Assembly (NCBI RefSeq): GCF_004340465.1
Contig: NZ_SLVV01000012.1
Location: 148,465-212,464, forward strand
Reading direction: 5' to 3'
DNA length: 64,000 nt
DNA from: Mesobacillus foraminis
Lineage (GTDB): Bacteria; Bacillota; Bacilli; Bacillales; Cytobacillaceae
Each line of letters opens with the position of its first letter. Position 1 is the stretch's first letter. Below, one piece after another: positions 1 to 9,219 of the stretch. Below the pieces are notes generated by a model. The model was not told where the DNA came from, did no database searches, and saw only the letters and a program-made list of their open reading frames with translations. The translations under genes and the position numbers were made by a program.

Positions 1-1
1 A

Positions 2-475
2 TTCTTTCATTTGCCGACCTCCAACTGGCTGCTGAGTGAGGAAATGGTTAAGCCTTCTCTCATTATTATGAGCCTTTGGGGTGCAGGAGGCGGCATGGTC
101 ATCTACCTGGCCGGCCTGCAAAGTGTTCCTGCAACGCTATATGAAGCAGCTGAACTTGATGGCGCAGGAAAACTGAGAAAGTTCTGGCATGTGACAGTTC
201 CGATGACTTCAAATGTTATTTTCTTTAATTTAATCATGGGCTTGATTGGGGCCTTTCAAATTTTTACTCAAGCGTATGTTGTCAGTAATGGAAATGGCGG
301 TCCAAACTATAAATCCCTGTTCTATGTATTCTATCTTTACCAGGACGCCTTTAAATTCTTTAAAATGGGCTATGCATCTGCACTGGCATGGATCCTGTTT
401 ATCATCATCCTGATCTTTACATTGATTCAATTTAAGGTGTTTGGAAAGAAAGTTTACTATGAATACGATGAATAG
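2..475 (+). CDS. Sugar ABC transporter permease, MalF type (5' end outside window)
   Basis: C-terminal part (about 157 residues) of an inner-membrane permease of a carbohydrate ABC importer; the reading frame is open to the left edge, so the start lies outside. The visible part carries the EAA loop that docks the ATPase (EAAELDGAG, then HVTVP) and at least three hydrophobic segments, ending in a basic tail. It is followed 17 bases later by a MalG-type permease and then a binding protein, giving a permease-permease-binding protein order. The substrate is inferred from the surrounding pectin locus to be a plant oligosaccharide; the sequence does not fix it. Confidence 0.9.
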   Translation, partial: FFHLPTSNWLLSEEMVKPSLIIMSLWGAGGGMVIYLAGLQSVPATLYEAAELDGAGKLRKFWHVTVPMTSNVIFFNLIMGLIGAFQIFTQAYVVSNGNGGPNYKSLFYVFYLYQDAFKFFKMGYASALAWILFIIILIFTLIQFKVFGKKVYYEYDE

Positions 476-492
476 CCAGGAGGGGGAGTACC

Positions 493-1380
493 TTGGAAAT
501 CGCAGATGTTAAAGCAAAACCAGCTCTTAAAACGAAAAAAGAAAGCAGCATAAAAAGGGGAAAAATCCTGGAAAGGCTGCTTGTCTATGGACTTTTGATT
601 GGATTGTCGATTGTCTTTATCTTTCCATTCCTTTGGCTGATTGGAACCTCCTTAAAGCCTGAAAATGAGGCTTTGACCTTTCCGCCGACACTTATTCCGA
701 ATGTATGGGACTTTGCCAATTATAAAGATGTCTTTACGATCGTCAACTTTGGACAATATTATATGAACTCTATCATTGTGACGGTTGGAACCGTGCTGGG
801 AACCGTATTATCGTCCACTCTCGTAGCTTACGGGTTTGCACGGATCAAGGGTAAAGGCAGGGATGCATGGTTTGTCCTCCTGCTGGCCACGATGATGCTT
901 CCGCCGCAGGTGACGATGATTCCAGTTTATATGATTTTCGCCAAGCTTGGGTGGACAAATACCTTTTTGCCGCTGGTTGTTCCGGCCTTCTTTGGGAACG
1001 CTTACTTCATTTTCCTCCTCCGGCAATTCTTTAGGACCATTCCAAAGGAACTGGAGGAATCGGCATATCTGGATGGCTGCAGTACATTAGGTATCTTTTG
1101 GAGAATCGTTCTTCCGCTTTCTGCTCCGGCCATCATTACTGTTGCTTTATTAAGTTTTATGTGGACCTGGAATGATTTCCTCGGGCCGCTGATTTATCTG
1201 AATGATGATGCCAAATATACGCTTGCACTGGGAATCCTTCAATTCAAAGGTGCATTATTAATTGAATGGGGACCAATGATGGCTGCAAGTGTGCTCATTA
1301 TTCTTCCTCTGATCATTATGTTCTTTGTCGGCCAAAGGTACTTCATTGAGGGAATTGCCACAACAGGCGGCAAAGGATGA
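493..1380 (+). CDS. Sugar ABC transporter permease, MalG type
   Basis: Full-length 295-residue inner-membrane permease. It starts at TTG 493, chosen because AGGAGGGGG lies at 479-487 and there is no better in-frame start. About six membrane segments are visible after a basic N-terminus (first near residues 30-50). The EAA-type loop reads EESAYLDGCSTLGIFWRIVLP in two parts around residues 193-213 (key residues E, D, G). It pairs with the upstream MalF-type permease and the downstream lipoprotein. No ATPase gene is present nearby, so the complex probably uses a shared MsmX-like ATPase, as B. subtilis sugar importers do (family knowledge). Confidence 0.93.
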   Translation: MEIADVKAKPALKTKKESSIKRGKILERLLVYGLLIGLSIVFIFPFLWLIGTSLKPENEALTFPPTLIPNVWDFANYKDVFTIVNFGQYYMNSIIVTVGTVLGTVLSSTLVAYGFARIKGKGRDAWFVLLLATMMLPPQVTMIPVYMIFAKLGWTNTFLPLVVPAFFGNAYFIFLLRQFFRTIPKELEESAYLDGCSTLGIFWRIVLPLSAPAIITVALLSFMWTWNDFLGPLIYLNDDAKYTLALGILQFKGALLIEWGPMMAASVLIILPLIIMFFVGQRYFIEGIATTGGKG

Positions 1381-1402
1381 TGCGGTGAAAAATGGGTTCG
1401 CC

Positions 1403-1434
1403 AGATAATGGCTCATCTCTATGAGGCATTATCT
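1403..1434 (+). other. Intercistronic hairpin before binding-protein gene
   Basis: Inverted repeat AGATAATGGCTCAT / ATGAGGCATTATCT (13 of 14 positions pair, 4-nt loop), with no T-run after it. It lies between the permease and binding-protein genes. Such stems often protect or separate transcript segments so that the binding protein is made in excess; that role is inferred. Confidence 0.7.
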
Positions 1435-1472
1435 GTAACATTATATAAATCATTTTAAGGGGGTAGCAGTTC

Positions 1473-2750
1473 ATGTCAAAGAATAAAAAAGGTCTTAGTA
1501 TTCTGCTTTTAACATTTATATTTGCCCTGTCAGCCTTTTTGGCAGGATGTTCAGGCTCAGATTCAGAGAAATCCAGCGGGGATGCTAAAGGAGATGTAAC
1601 GCTTCGAATCCTGGTCTGGAATAACAATCCTGAAGGCACAAAGTTAGAGAATGAGATATTCCAGGCATTTGAGAAAGAAAACCCTGGTGTAAAAGTAAAG
1701 ATGGTGTATGCTCCGTATGATAAGTTTAATGATAAATTCCTGACGATGTCTGCCGGCGGAGACCAGCCTGACCTGGTTTGGATTCAGCCTGCTGCGTTTG
1801 GCCAATTTGTTGGAAAAGGTGTTTTAATGGATTTGTCGGACAAAGACATCAAAAAAGATGAATATATGCCAAATGTGCTTGAGCTAGGGCAAGTGGACAG
1901 CAAGCAATATGCGTTAATCCGCGATGCCTCCACATTCCAGATGGGCTACAATAAAGATATGTTCGATGCTGCAGGAGTTCCTTATCCAACAGACGAATGG
2001 ACTTGGGATGATTTCCTTGCAGCTGCAAAGAAACTGACTAAAGTTGAAGGCGGCAAGACTGTACAATTTGGCATGGAAAACTACTATACTGGTGAACTAT
2101 TAGTCCAGAACGGGGGATCTTTCGTAAGCCAGGATGGGAAGAAAGTAACAATCGACTCTCCTGAATCCATTGAAGCTGTTCAATTTGGATCTGACCTGAT
2201 CAACAAGCATAAGGTCCAGCCAACATCAGCTCAATCACAAGGTATGTCCAACCTGTTCCTTTCTGGAAAAGCGGCTATGAAGCTGATGGGACCATGGGAC
2301 TGGGCAGATACTGCAAAGAATGCAACGTTTAAATGGGATATTGTTCCGATGCCAGCAGGGAAAGCAGGCAATGTCTCAGCGGCTGCCTATTTGCCAATCG
2401 GTATCGGTAAAGGCACAAAACATCCTGAAGAGGCGTTTAAGCTGCTGGAATTCCTATCCTCTGGAAAAGGACAAGACCTGCAGATTGATACAATTTCTGC
2501 CGTCCCTGTAGTAAAGCGGAATGCTGAAAAGATCGTTGACATGAAAAATGCACCCGAAAATGCTGATTCATTGGCAACCCTTCTCCAGGAAGGCAAGACT
2601 GTGATGAACGCTCCTTATACTCCTGAATATGCGGAAATTCAAAGTAAAATCCAACCGGTCATTGACAATATTAACTTGAAGAATTTAGATGCGGAGAAAG
2701 AACTGAAGAAAGTCGCCGACCAGATCCGCAAGGAATATGGTCTGGAGTAA
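1473..2750 (+). CDS. Sugar ABC transporter substrate-binding lipoprotein
   Basis: 425-residue family 1 extracellular solute-binding protein. A basic hydrophobic signal (residues 1-25) ends in lipobox LAGC, with Cys26 the predicted lipidation site, so the mature protein is anchored outside the membrane. The mature part has the usual layout (GDQPDLVW near residue 95, SGKAAMKLMGPW near 265, and a GIGKGTKHPEEAFKLLEFL-like segment near 312). ATG 1473 is preceded by AAGGGGG. It is the third gene of a permease-permease-binding protein operon and is flanked by hairpins on both sides. The ligand is unknown; pectin or hemicellulose oligosaccharides are likely from context. Confidence 0.93.
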   Translation: MSKNKKGLSILLLTFIFALSAFLAGCSGSDSEKSSGDAKGDVTLRILVWNNNPEGTKLENEIFQAFEKENPGVKVKMVYAPYDKFNDKFLTMSAGGDQPDLVWIQPAAFGQFVGKGVLMDLSDKDIKKDEYMPNVLELGQVDSKQYALIRDASTFQMGYNKDMFDAAGVPYPTDEWTWDDFLAAAKKLTKVEGGKTVQFGMENYYTGELLVQNGGSFVSQDGKKVTIDSPESIEAVQFGSDLINKHKVQPTSAQSQGMSNLFLSGKAAMKLMGPWDWADTAKNATFKWDIVPMPAGKAGNVSAAAYLPIGIGKGTKHPEEAFKLLEFLSSGKGQDLQIDTISAVPVVKRNAEKIVDMKNAPENADSLATLLQEGKTVMNAPYTPEYAEIQSKIQPVIDNINLKNLDAEKELKKVADQIRKEYGLE

Positions 2751-2760
2751 AAATGAAAAG

Positions 2761-2790
2761 AGGTACTTGCCAATTGCAAGTACCTTTTCT
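2761..2790 (+). terminator. Hairpin terminator or attenuator after binding-protein gene
   Basis: AGGTACTTGC / GCAAGTACCT, a perfect 10-bp stem with a 5-nt loop followed by TTTTCTT. It separates the ABC transporter genes from the DUF624 gene, whose start is only about 15 bases downstream, so partial readthrough is possible. Confidence 0.75.
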
Positions 2791-2804
2791 TAGAAGGTGA
2801 ACAA

Positions 2805-3419
2805 ATGAACAGAATGGCCAATATAAACAGCAAAATTGCAGGGATGATGGACATTGCTTTTAGCATGGCTAAAACAAGCCTATTCTTTTGGCTTTCCTTA
2901 ATAAAGCGGGCTTTTATTCTAGGCCTTGTGGCTTCCTTTTGTGCATTGATCGAAACCATTAATGAAGTATGGAAGGGGAGCGGGAGGCCCGTAAGGCAAT
3001 TATTTAAAGAAAACAGCCAGAAATACAAATCCACAAAAAAGGTATCACTCATGTGGTTTGTTTTCTTAATTTATGCAAGTTCATTTATTGTGCTTCCGTT
3101 TCCGGAATCGTTGCCATCAAATATAGGGCAGGTCATAAAATATGCGTTTGTTTATATGGTTTTATTGGCTGTTATTCTATTTACTTTTGTTTCTTTTAAT
3201 ATGGTAAAGCTCCAGTTAACCGTGAAAAAAGCTATTTTATATGGTTTTTATTTATTGGTGAAGAAGTTTACCAGCTCTATTTTCCTGCTGGCTGCATTTC
3301 TTGTCATCGCCTATCTAAGCCAGCAGAACCTGATTTTCTTCATATTCTTTGCCCCGGCCATGTATGCTCTTTCTGCAGTCCTGATTTTAGGAAAAGTATA
3401 TGCGGGAATAGATAGCTGA
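2805..3419 (+). CDS. DUF624 (YesL-like) membrane protein
   Basis: 204-residue integral membrane protein with about four to five hydrophobic segments (residues about 22-48, 84-102, 112-133, 158-180, 183-199). Length, topology and position just after a sugar ABC importer fit the YesL/DUF624 family, commonly found with ABC importers for plant-polysaccharide oligomers. The biochemical role of the family is not established. ATG 2805 follows AGAAGGTGA. The match is weaker than for the paralogue at 32003, which shows the conserved GWAPST segment, so the family call is moderate. Confidence 0.65.
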   Translation: MNRMANINSKIAGMMDIAFSMAKTSLFFWLSLIKRAFILGLVASFCALIETINEVWKGSGRPVRQLFKENSQKYKSTKKVSLMWFVFLIYASSFIVLPFPESLPSNIGQVIKYAFVYMVLLAVILFTFVSFNMVKLQLTVKKAILYGFYLLVKKFTSSIFLLAAFLVIAYLSQQNLIFFIFFAPAMYALSAVLILGKVYAGIDS

Positions 3420-3621
3420 GAGTGAAAGACGGAGTGCTGTGGATGAGCCCAGGCAAATCAACGTCCTTGCTGCGGTAATGAAGAAATTACGGGACAATTT
3501 GAAATTTATCATTAGAAAGGGGAGGGGCTTTACTAAAGTGAAGACGAAATTTGGGTAATTTTCTAATGTAATAACCTGACCCGGAGAACCATTTAAATCA
3601 TCTATTACAGGAGGAGAATAA

Positions 3622-4992
<1,371 letters not shown>

Positions 4993-5020
4993 ATACATTC
5001 CTGCCCTTATAGGAGGGAAT

Positions 5021-5052
5021 AGAACCGGACTGGGTATCCAGCCGGTTCTTTT
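5021..5052 (+). terminator. Rho-independent terminator after GH1 gene
   Basis: AGAACCGG-a-CTGG / CCAG-CCGGTTCT stem with a one-base bulge and 4-nt loop, followed by TTTT. Confidence 0.85.
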
Positions 5053-5200
5053 GCAGAGCAGGGCTTCACTCTATTCATATAAATGAAAATCAGGTAAAAT
5101 CAAGAATGATAGTTTTCTATAAAATGGAAATATTAAAAAGCCAGTTCTCAAAAGAGGGCTGCTGGCTAGTACGATGAATTTGGGAGGAGAGGTGTTTTAA

Positions 5201-6151
5201 TTGATTAAGTGGGGAATTATTGGCCCGGGAAATATTGCCGCAAAATTTGCTGAGGCAGTAAAGCAAATGGAAGAGGCAGACCTTATAGCAGTAGCATCCA
5301 GGTCGAAGGAACGTGCAGAGGTTTTTGGAAAGGTTTACGGCCTGGAAGAGAGCAAATGCTATGGCGATTACCGGGAAATAGTCCAGGACGACAAGGTAGA
5401 TGCCATCTACATAGCCCTGCCGCATCCTTTTCATAAGGAGGCTGCACTATTATCCATTCATCATGGAAAAGCGGTCCTGTGTGAAAAACCTGTAACCATG
5501 AATGAGGCAGAAGTAGTCGAAGTGGTTGGAGCAGCAAGGGAGAAGAAAGTATTTTTTATGGAAGCTATGAAAACCAGGTTCCTCCCCGTAAGCCGAAAAA
5601 TCAAGGAGCTGATCAATGATGGTACAATTGGCGATGTCCGTTTGCTGCAGGCGGATTTTGGTTTCAATGCTCCTGTAGACCCTGCTGGAAGATTATTTAA
5701 TAAAGAATTAGGCGGAGGTGCCCTGCTTGATGTAGGAATATATAATCTCTCCTATAGTTCCTATTACTTCGGAAATAAACCTGTCAGCATGAAAAGCGAG
5801 CTATACTACGGCACCACTGGTGTCGATGAAAGTTCATCCATCCTTTTAGCCTATGAAAATGGCGAACATGCGCAGCTATACAGCTCCATTACCCTGAATA
5901 CACGGAGAGAGGCGAACTTCCTTGGTACAGAAGGAAGGATCTGCGTCCCAATATATTCGAATGCAGAACAGGCTTTCATCCATGTGAAAGGGGAAGAACG
6001 GAAAATCCATATTCCCTTTGAAATTAATGGGTTTGAGTACCAGATCCGGGAGGCTGTCCAATGTCTTCAGGAAGGGAAGCTGGAAAGTGAACTAATGAGC
6101 TGGGATGATTCGATTGAAGTGATGAGACTGGTGGATAGAGCCCAAAAATAG
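5201..6151 (+). CDS. Gfo/Idh/MocA family NAD(P)-dependent oxidoreductase (1)
   Basis: 316-residue cytoplasmic dehydrogenase. The N-terminal Rossmann fold has GIIGPGNIAAKF (residues 5-16), followed by YIALPHPFHKE and CEKPVT (the conserved Lys of the EKP motif), then a C-terminal alpha/beta domain with GGGALLDVGIYNL. TTG 5201 is taken as start because GGGAGGAGAGGTG ends about 10 bases upstream. It is followed 6 bases later by a second family member (now frameshifted). Relatives oxidise or reduce sugar rings or myo-inositol; the substrate cannot be read from sequence. Context suggests a sugar released from pectin side chains. Confidence 0.88.
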   Translation: MIKWGIIGPGNIAAKFAEAVKQMEEADLIAVASRSKERAEVFGKVYGLEESKCYGDYREIVQDDKVDAIYIALPHPFHKEAALLSIHHGKAVLCEKPVTMNEAEVVEVVGAAREKKVFFMEAMKTRFLPVSRKIKELINDGTIGDVRLLQADFGFNAPVDPAGRLFNKELGGGALLDVGIYNLSYSSYYFGNKPVSMKSELYYGTTGVDESSSILLAYENGEHAQLYSSITLNTRREANFLGTEGRICVPIYSNAEQAFIHVKGEERKIHIPFEINGFEYQIREAVQCLQEGKLESELMSWDDSIEVMRLVDRAQK

Positions 6152-6157
6152 CTGGAG

Positions 6158-7220
6158 GTGAACGAACCTATGACTGTTTCGATTGGATTCATCGGTTTTG
6201 GGAAAAGTACAACAAGGTATCACTTGCCATATGTATTAAATAGAAAGAAGATCAGGGTTAAAACGATTTATTCGCGTACAAGGAAATATCAGCTTGAGCA
6301 GGAATATCAGGAATATGGAATACAGTTTACGGATGATTTGGACAATCTGCTTAAAGATGATGAAATTCAGAGTGTGGTCATTTGTACTCCGCATGAAACC
6401 CATTATGACCTGGCAAGGATTTGCCTGGAGCATAATAAGCATGTGATTGTAGAGAAGCCGTTTACTCCGACCGTTAAAGAAGCGCGGGAGCTTTATCGGA
6501 TGGCACATGAAAGGAACCTGATTATTACCCCCTATCAGAACAGAAGGTTTGACGGCGACTTCCTTGCGCTTTCAGGAGGTGCTGGAGAAAGGATATATAG
6601 GTAAAGCTGTGGAGCTGGAATCCCATATTGATTATGATCGTCCGGGCATCCCGCTGCCTAAGGATCATGTCAACCGTGCTTTCTATGGCCTGGGTGTACA
6701 TACCACGGATCAGATGGTTTCCATATTCGGAGCTCCCGAGAAGGTTTATTACGATATCCGTTCCCAAAGCGAAGGAAGCAATGATTACTATCACGTTGAG
6801 TTATTTTACAAAAATTTTAAGGCTATTGTTAAAACGAGCATGATTGTTAAAACTCCCTATCCCAGATTTATTCTTCATGGAACAAAGGGAAGTTTCATTA
6901 AATACGGCATAGATAAGCAAGAGGAATGCTTAAAGGCTGGGAGGATGCCGTGGGAAAAAGATTTTGGCATTGACCCGAAAGAAAACTATGGGAAAGTATC
7001 CTTTACTGATGAGGAAGGGAAGGATAGAAATTTGACGATCCCTACACCTTTGGGGGATTACGGGCGTTTTTATGACGTCTTTGTGGAGGCAATTGAAGGG
7101 AAAAAGGGCAGCCTGGTCACTGAGGAAGAAGCCTTGGCTGTGATTGAAATACTTGAAAATGGGTTTTCGGGGCAAAATCCAAGGGTTCACGCTTTTAATA
7201 AAAATAATAAAACTGAATAA
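6158..7220 (+). pseudogene. Gfo/Idh/MocA family oxidoreductase (2), interrupted by a +1 frameshift
   Basis: Two overlapping reading frames together make one normal dehydrogenase of about 353 residues. The first (from 6158) has GFIGFGKSTTRYH, ICTPHETHYD and VEKPFTPT, then reads PYQNRRFDGDFLAL and runs into a stop at 6604. The second frame continues with QEVLEKGYIGKAVELESH and the usual C-terminal domain (YGLGVHTTDQM, FILHGTKGSF) to 7220. The shift is at the T-run 6570-6572 (GCGCTTTCAG); removing one T restores the frame. It is either an inactivating mutation or a sequencing error in a short homopolymer. Sequence quality after the break is good, so any mutation is recent. Confidence 0.85.
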
Positions 7221-7231
7221 TTTAGATGATT

Positions 7232-7263
7232 AGTCATGCGGCACCTGCTGCATGACTTTTTTT
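7232..7263 (+). terminator. Rho-independent terminator
   Basis: AGTCATGC / GCATGACT stem with a 10-nt loop and a TTTTTTT tail; closes the oxidoreductase operon. Confidence 0.88.
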
Positions 7264-7292
7264 ATCAAATAATCAGACCTTTTTGAAAAGAC

Positions 7293-7356
7293 CTAAAAAT
7301 CTTAAACATTTATCTAAAAATTTTAAATTCCTTATGAAAGCGTTTCCGTTTACACT
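7293..7356 (+). promoter_or_regulatory. Tandem 21-bp-spaced operator with -10 box, ABC transporter 2 promoter
   Basis: CTAAAAATCTTAAAC (7293) and CTAAAAATTTTAAAT (7314) are direct repeats exactly 21 bp apart. The second ends at 7328; a TACACT -10 candidate begins at 7351, 23 bp on, and a cre box sits between them. AraC-type activators bind such tandem sites next to the -35 region (family knowledge). Binding by the YesN-type regulator at 15078 is inferred. Confidence 0.6.
7335..7348 (+). promoter_or_regulatory. Candidate cre (CcpA) box
   Basis: TGAAAGCGTTTCCG matches the cre core (TGAAAGCG plus T-rich right half) with two mismatches at the right end. It lies just upstream of the proposed -10 at 7351, so CcpA binding would block the promoter. 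Confidence 0.6.
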
Positions 7357-7381
7357 TTAGGAAAGAAAGGAGGATCCATAC

Positions 7382-8326
7382 ATGAGCTTGCGACAAGAAG
7401 TGAACGCCAGTGTAGTTTCCATGAAGAACAGTAAACCATCAAAAAAATTTAAAATCGATAAGTGGATCCCATATTTGTTTATATTGCCTTCCACATTGAT
7501 GATTGTTACATTTCTATTTTATCCTATCGGAACGGTCTTTTACTACAGTGTCCAAAACTATGATGTGTCGGCTCCGTTTTATAATGGATTTGCAGGACTT
7601 GATAATTTTATAAAAATCTTTACCCAGGATAAATTATTTCTGCCAAGTCTGATGACCTCTTTTAAGTGGGTGATTTCACAGGTCGGCTTGCAGCTGATAT
7701 TCGGTTTGGCGTTTGCCCTGCTCTTGAATCAGAAGTTTCGGTTCCGCGGTGCTGTCCGTGCCGCAGCCTTTATTCCATGGGCAATCTCCGGGGTGCTTGC
7801 CTCCGTTATGTGGTCCCTAATGTACAATGAGCATATGGGTGTATTCAATGACCTCCTGATGAGGCTGGGATTGATCAGTGAGAGCAAAGCCTGGCTCGCG
7901 GACAGCTCAACTGCTTTCGCGGCAGTGGTTATAGCGGAGCTTTGGAGAGGTATTCCCTTCTTCGCCATAACACTGCTGGCGTCTTTGCAAAGCATTCCCG
8001 AGGAATTATACGAAGCTGCAAGGGTTGACGGTGCAGGGAGATGGAAATCATTCATATTTGTTACTCTTCCTCAGCTGAAAAACACAATTGTCCTGACAAC
8101 GCTGCTTCGGGTCATCTGGGAGTTCAATAACGTAGACCTGCTTTTCAATTTAACAGGAGGCGGCCCGGCCCACAGCACGACTACCTTAACGATGTACATT
8201 GCCGAACAGGCCGTGCACGGAAGCAACTTTGGATACGGATCCGCATTGACTGTCATCGCTTTCGGAATACTACTCGTTTTCGCGGCAGTTTACTTGAGGA
8301 TTACACGGTTTGAGAGGGAGGATTAA
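7382..8326 (+). CDS. Sugar ABC transporter permease, MalF type
   Basis: 314-residue inner-membrane permease, first gene of ABC importer 2. A basic cytoplasmic N-terminus (residues 1-28) precedes about six membrane segments, the first at about 30-52. The EAA loop EAARVDGAG followed by FVTLPQL lies near residues 213-235. ATG 7382 follows GAAAGGAGGAT. It is 2 bases from the next permease. The operon continues with a binding protein, a GH105 hydrolase and pectate lyase, so the cargo is probably unsaturated galacturonides or rhamnogalacturonan oligomers. Confidence 0.93.
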   Translation: MSLRQEVNASVVSMKNSKPSKKFKIDKWIPYLFILPSTLMIVTFLFYPIGTVFYYSVQNYDVSAPFYNGFAGLDNFIKIFTQDKLFLPSLMTSFKWVISQVGLQLIFGLAFALLLNQKFRFRGAVRAAAFIPWAISGVLASVMWSLMYNEHMGVFNDLLMRLGLISESKAWLADSSTAFAAVVIAELWRGIPFFAITLLASLQSIPEELYEAARVDGAGRWKSFIFVTLPQLKNTIVLTTLLRVIWEFNNVDLLFNLTGGGPAHSTTTLTMYIAEQAVHGSNFGYGSALTVIAFGILLVFAAVYLRITRFERED

Positions 8327-8328
8327 CC

Positions 8329-9168
8329 ATGAATCGGAAATCACAGCAAAAGTTTGACAGACTCTTTACACTTAATATCCCCATCCTGGCGATGCTGATA
8401 TTTACCCTGTTCCCGCTCTACTGGACAATTAACACCGCCTTTAAGCAAGAAGGGGAAATTGTTCAGCGGCCCCTGAGCTATCTGCCGGTGTCGCCAACGA
8501 TCGATAACTTTGTTACCGCATGGACAAATGTCGGATTCTCAACTTACTTTAAAAATAGTTTACTAGTTGGTGTGTGTACTGTTTTAATAGTATTAGTCCT
8601 TTCGACTCTTTCAGGGTATGCATTAAGCAGGTATAAATTCAAAGGGAAACGGCCTTTTCTTTTGATGCTGCTGTGCACACAGTTCATCCCGAGGTCGATG
8701 CTGATTATCCCGTTGTTCATCATCTTCAAGAACATGGGACTGATAAGCAACCCGCTGTCCTTGATTATTACTTACGCTGCAGTTGAAATACCGTTCACGA
8801 CGGTTTTGATGAATGGTTTTATCTCTAACGTTCCGCGTGAACTGGAAGAGGCGGCAATGATCGATGGATGTAATCGCTTGCAGGCAATCCGCCATGTCAT
8901 CTTCCCATTGCTGATCCCTGGAATTGTGGCAACCAGCGTGTTTACCTTCATTTATACCTGGAATGAGTTCCTGCTCGCGTTAATGCTGACCAATCAGCAA
9001 GGAAGGTTTACCCTTCCGGTCGGTTTAAGCTATATGATGGGTGAATTCAATATAAACTATGGAGCTTTGGCGGCAGGTAGTGTAATCGCTTTAATTCCTG
9101 CTATTATCTTATTCGCTTATGCCCAGAAACACTTGGTGAATGGCATGGGCGGAGCAGTAAAAGGATGA
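8329..9168 (+). CDS. Sugar ABC transporter permease, MalG type
   Basis: 279-residue partner permease with six predicted membrane segments (first at about 17-38). The EAA-type loop has LEEAAMIDGCNR followed by VIFPLLIPG near residues 183-205, and the C-terminus reads KHLVNGMGGAVKG, typical of MalG homologues. It begins 2 bases after the preceding gene with ribosome binding site GAGGGAGGA inside that gene's end, indicating tight co-translation. Confidence 0.93.
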   Translation: MNRKSQQKFDRLFTLNIPILAMLIFTLFPLYWTINTAFKQEGEIVQRPLSYLPVSPTIDNFVTAWTNVGFSTYFKNSLLVGVCTVLIVLVLSTLSGYALSRYKFKGKRPFLLMLLCTQFIPRSMLIIPLFIIFKNMGLISNPLSLIITYAAVEIPFTTVLMNGFISNVPRELEEAAMIDGCNRLQAIRHVIFPLLIPGIVATSVFTFIYTWNEFLLALMLTNQQGRFTLPVGLSYMMGEFNINYGALAAGSVIALIPAIILFAYAQKHLVNGMGGAVKG

Positions 9169-9219
9169 CTTTGGGATTTATGCAACAAAACATATATTCA
9201 TAGATAGAGGGGGATTTAT

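Noticed and set aside
6549..6604. Programmed +1 frameshift in the second oxidoreductase
   Set aside because: CTT TCA resembles a slippery step, but there is no upstream Shine-Dalgarno-like stimulator or stop codon as in prfB, and family members are not known to need frameshifting.
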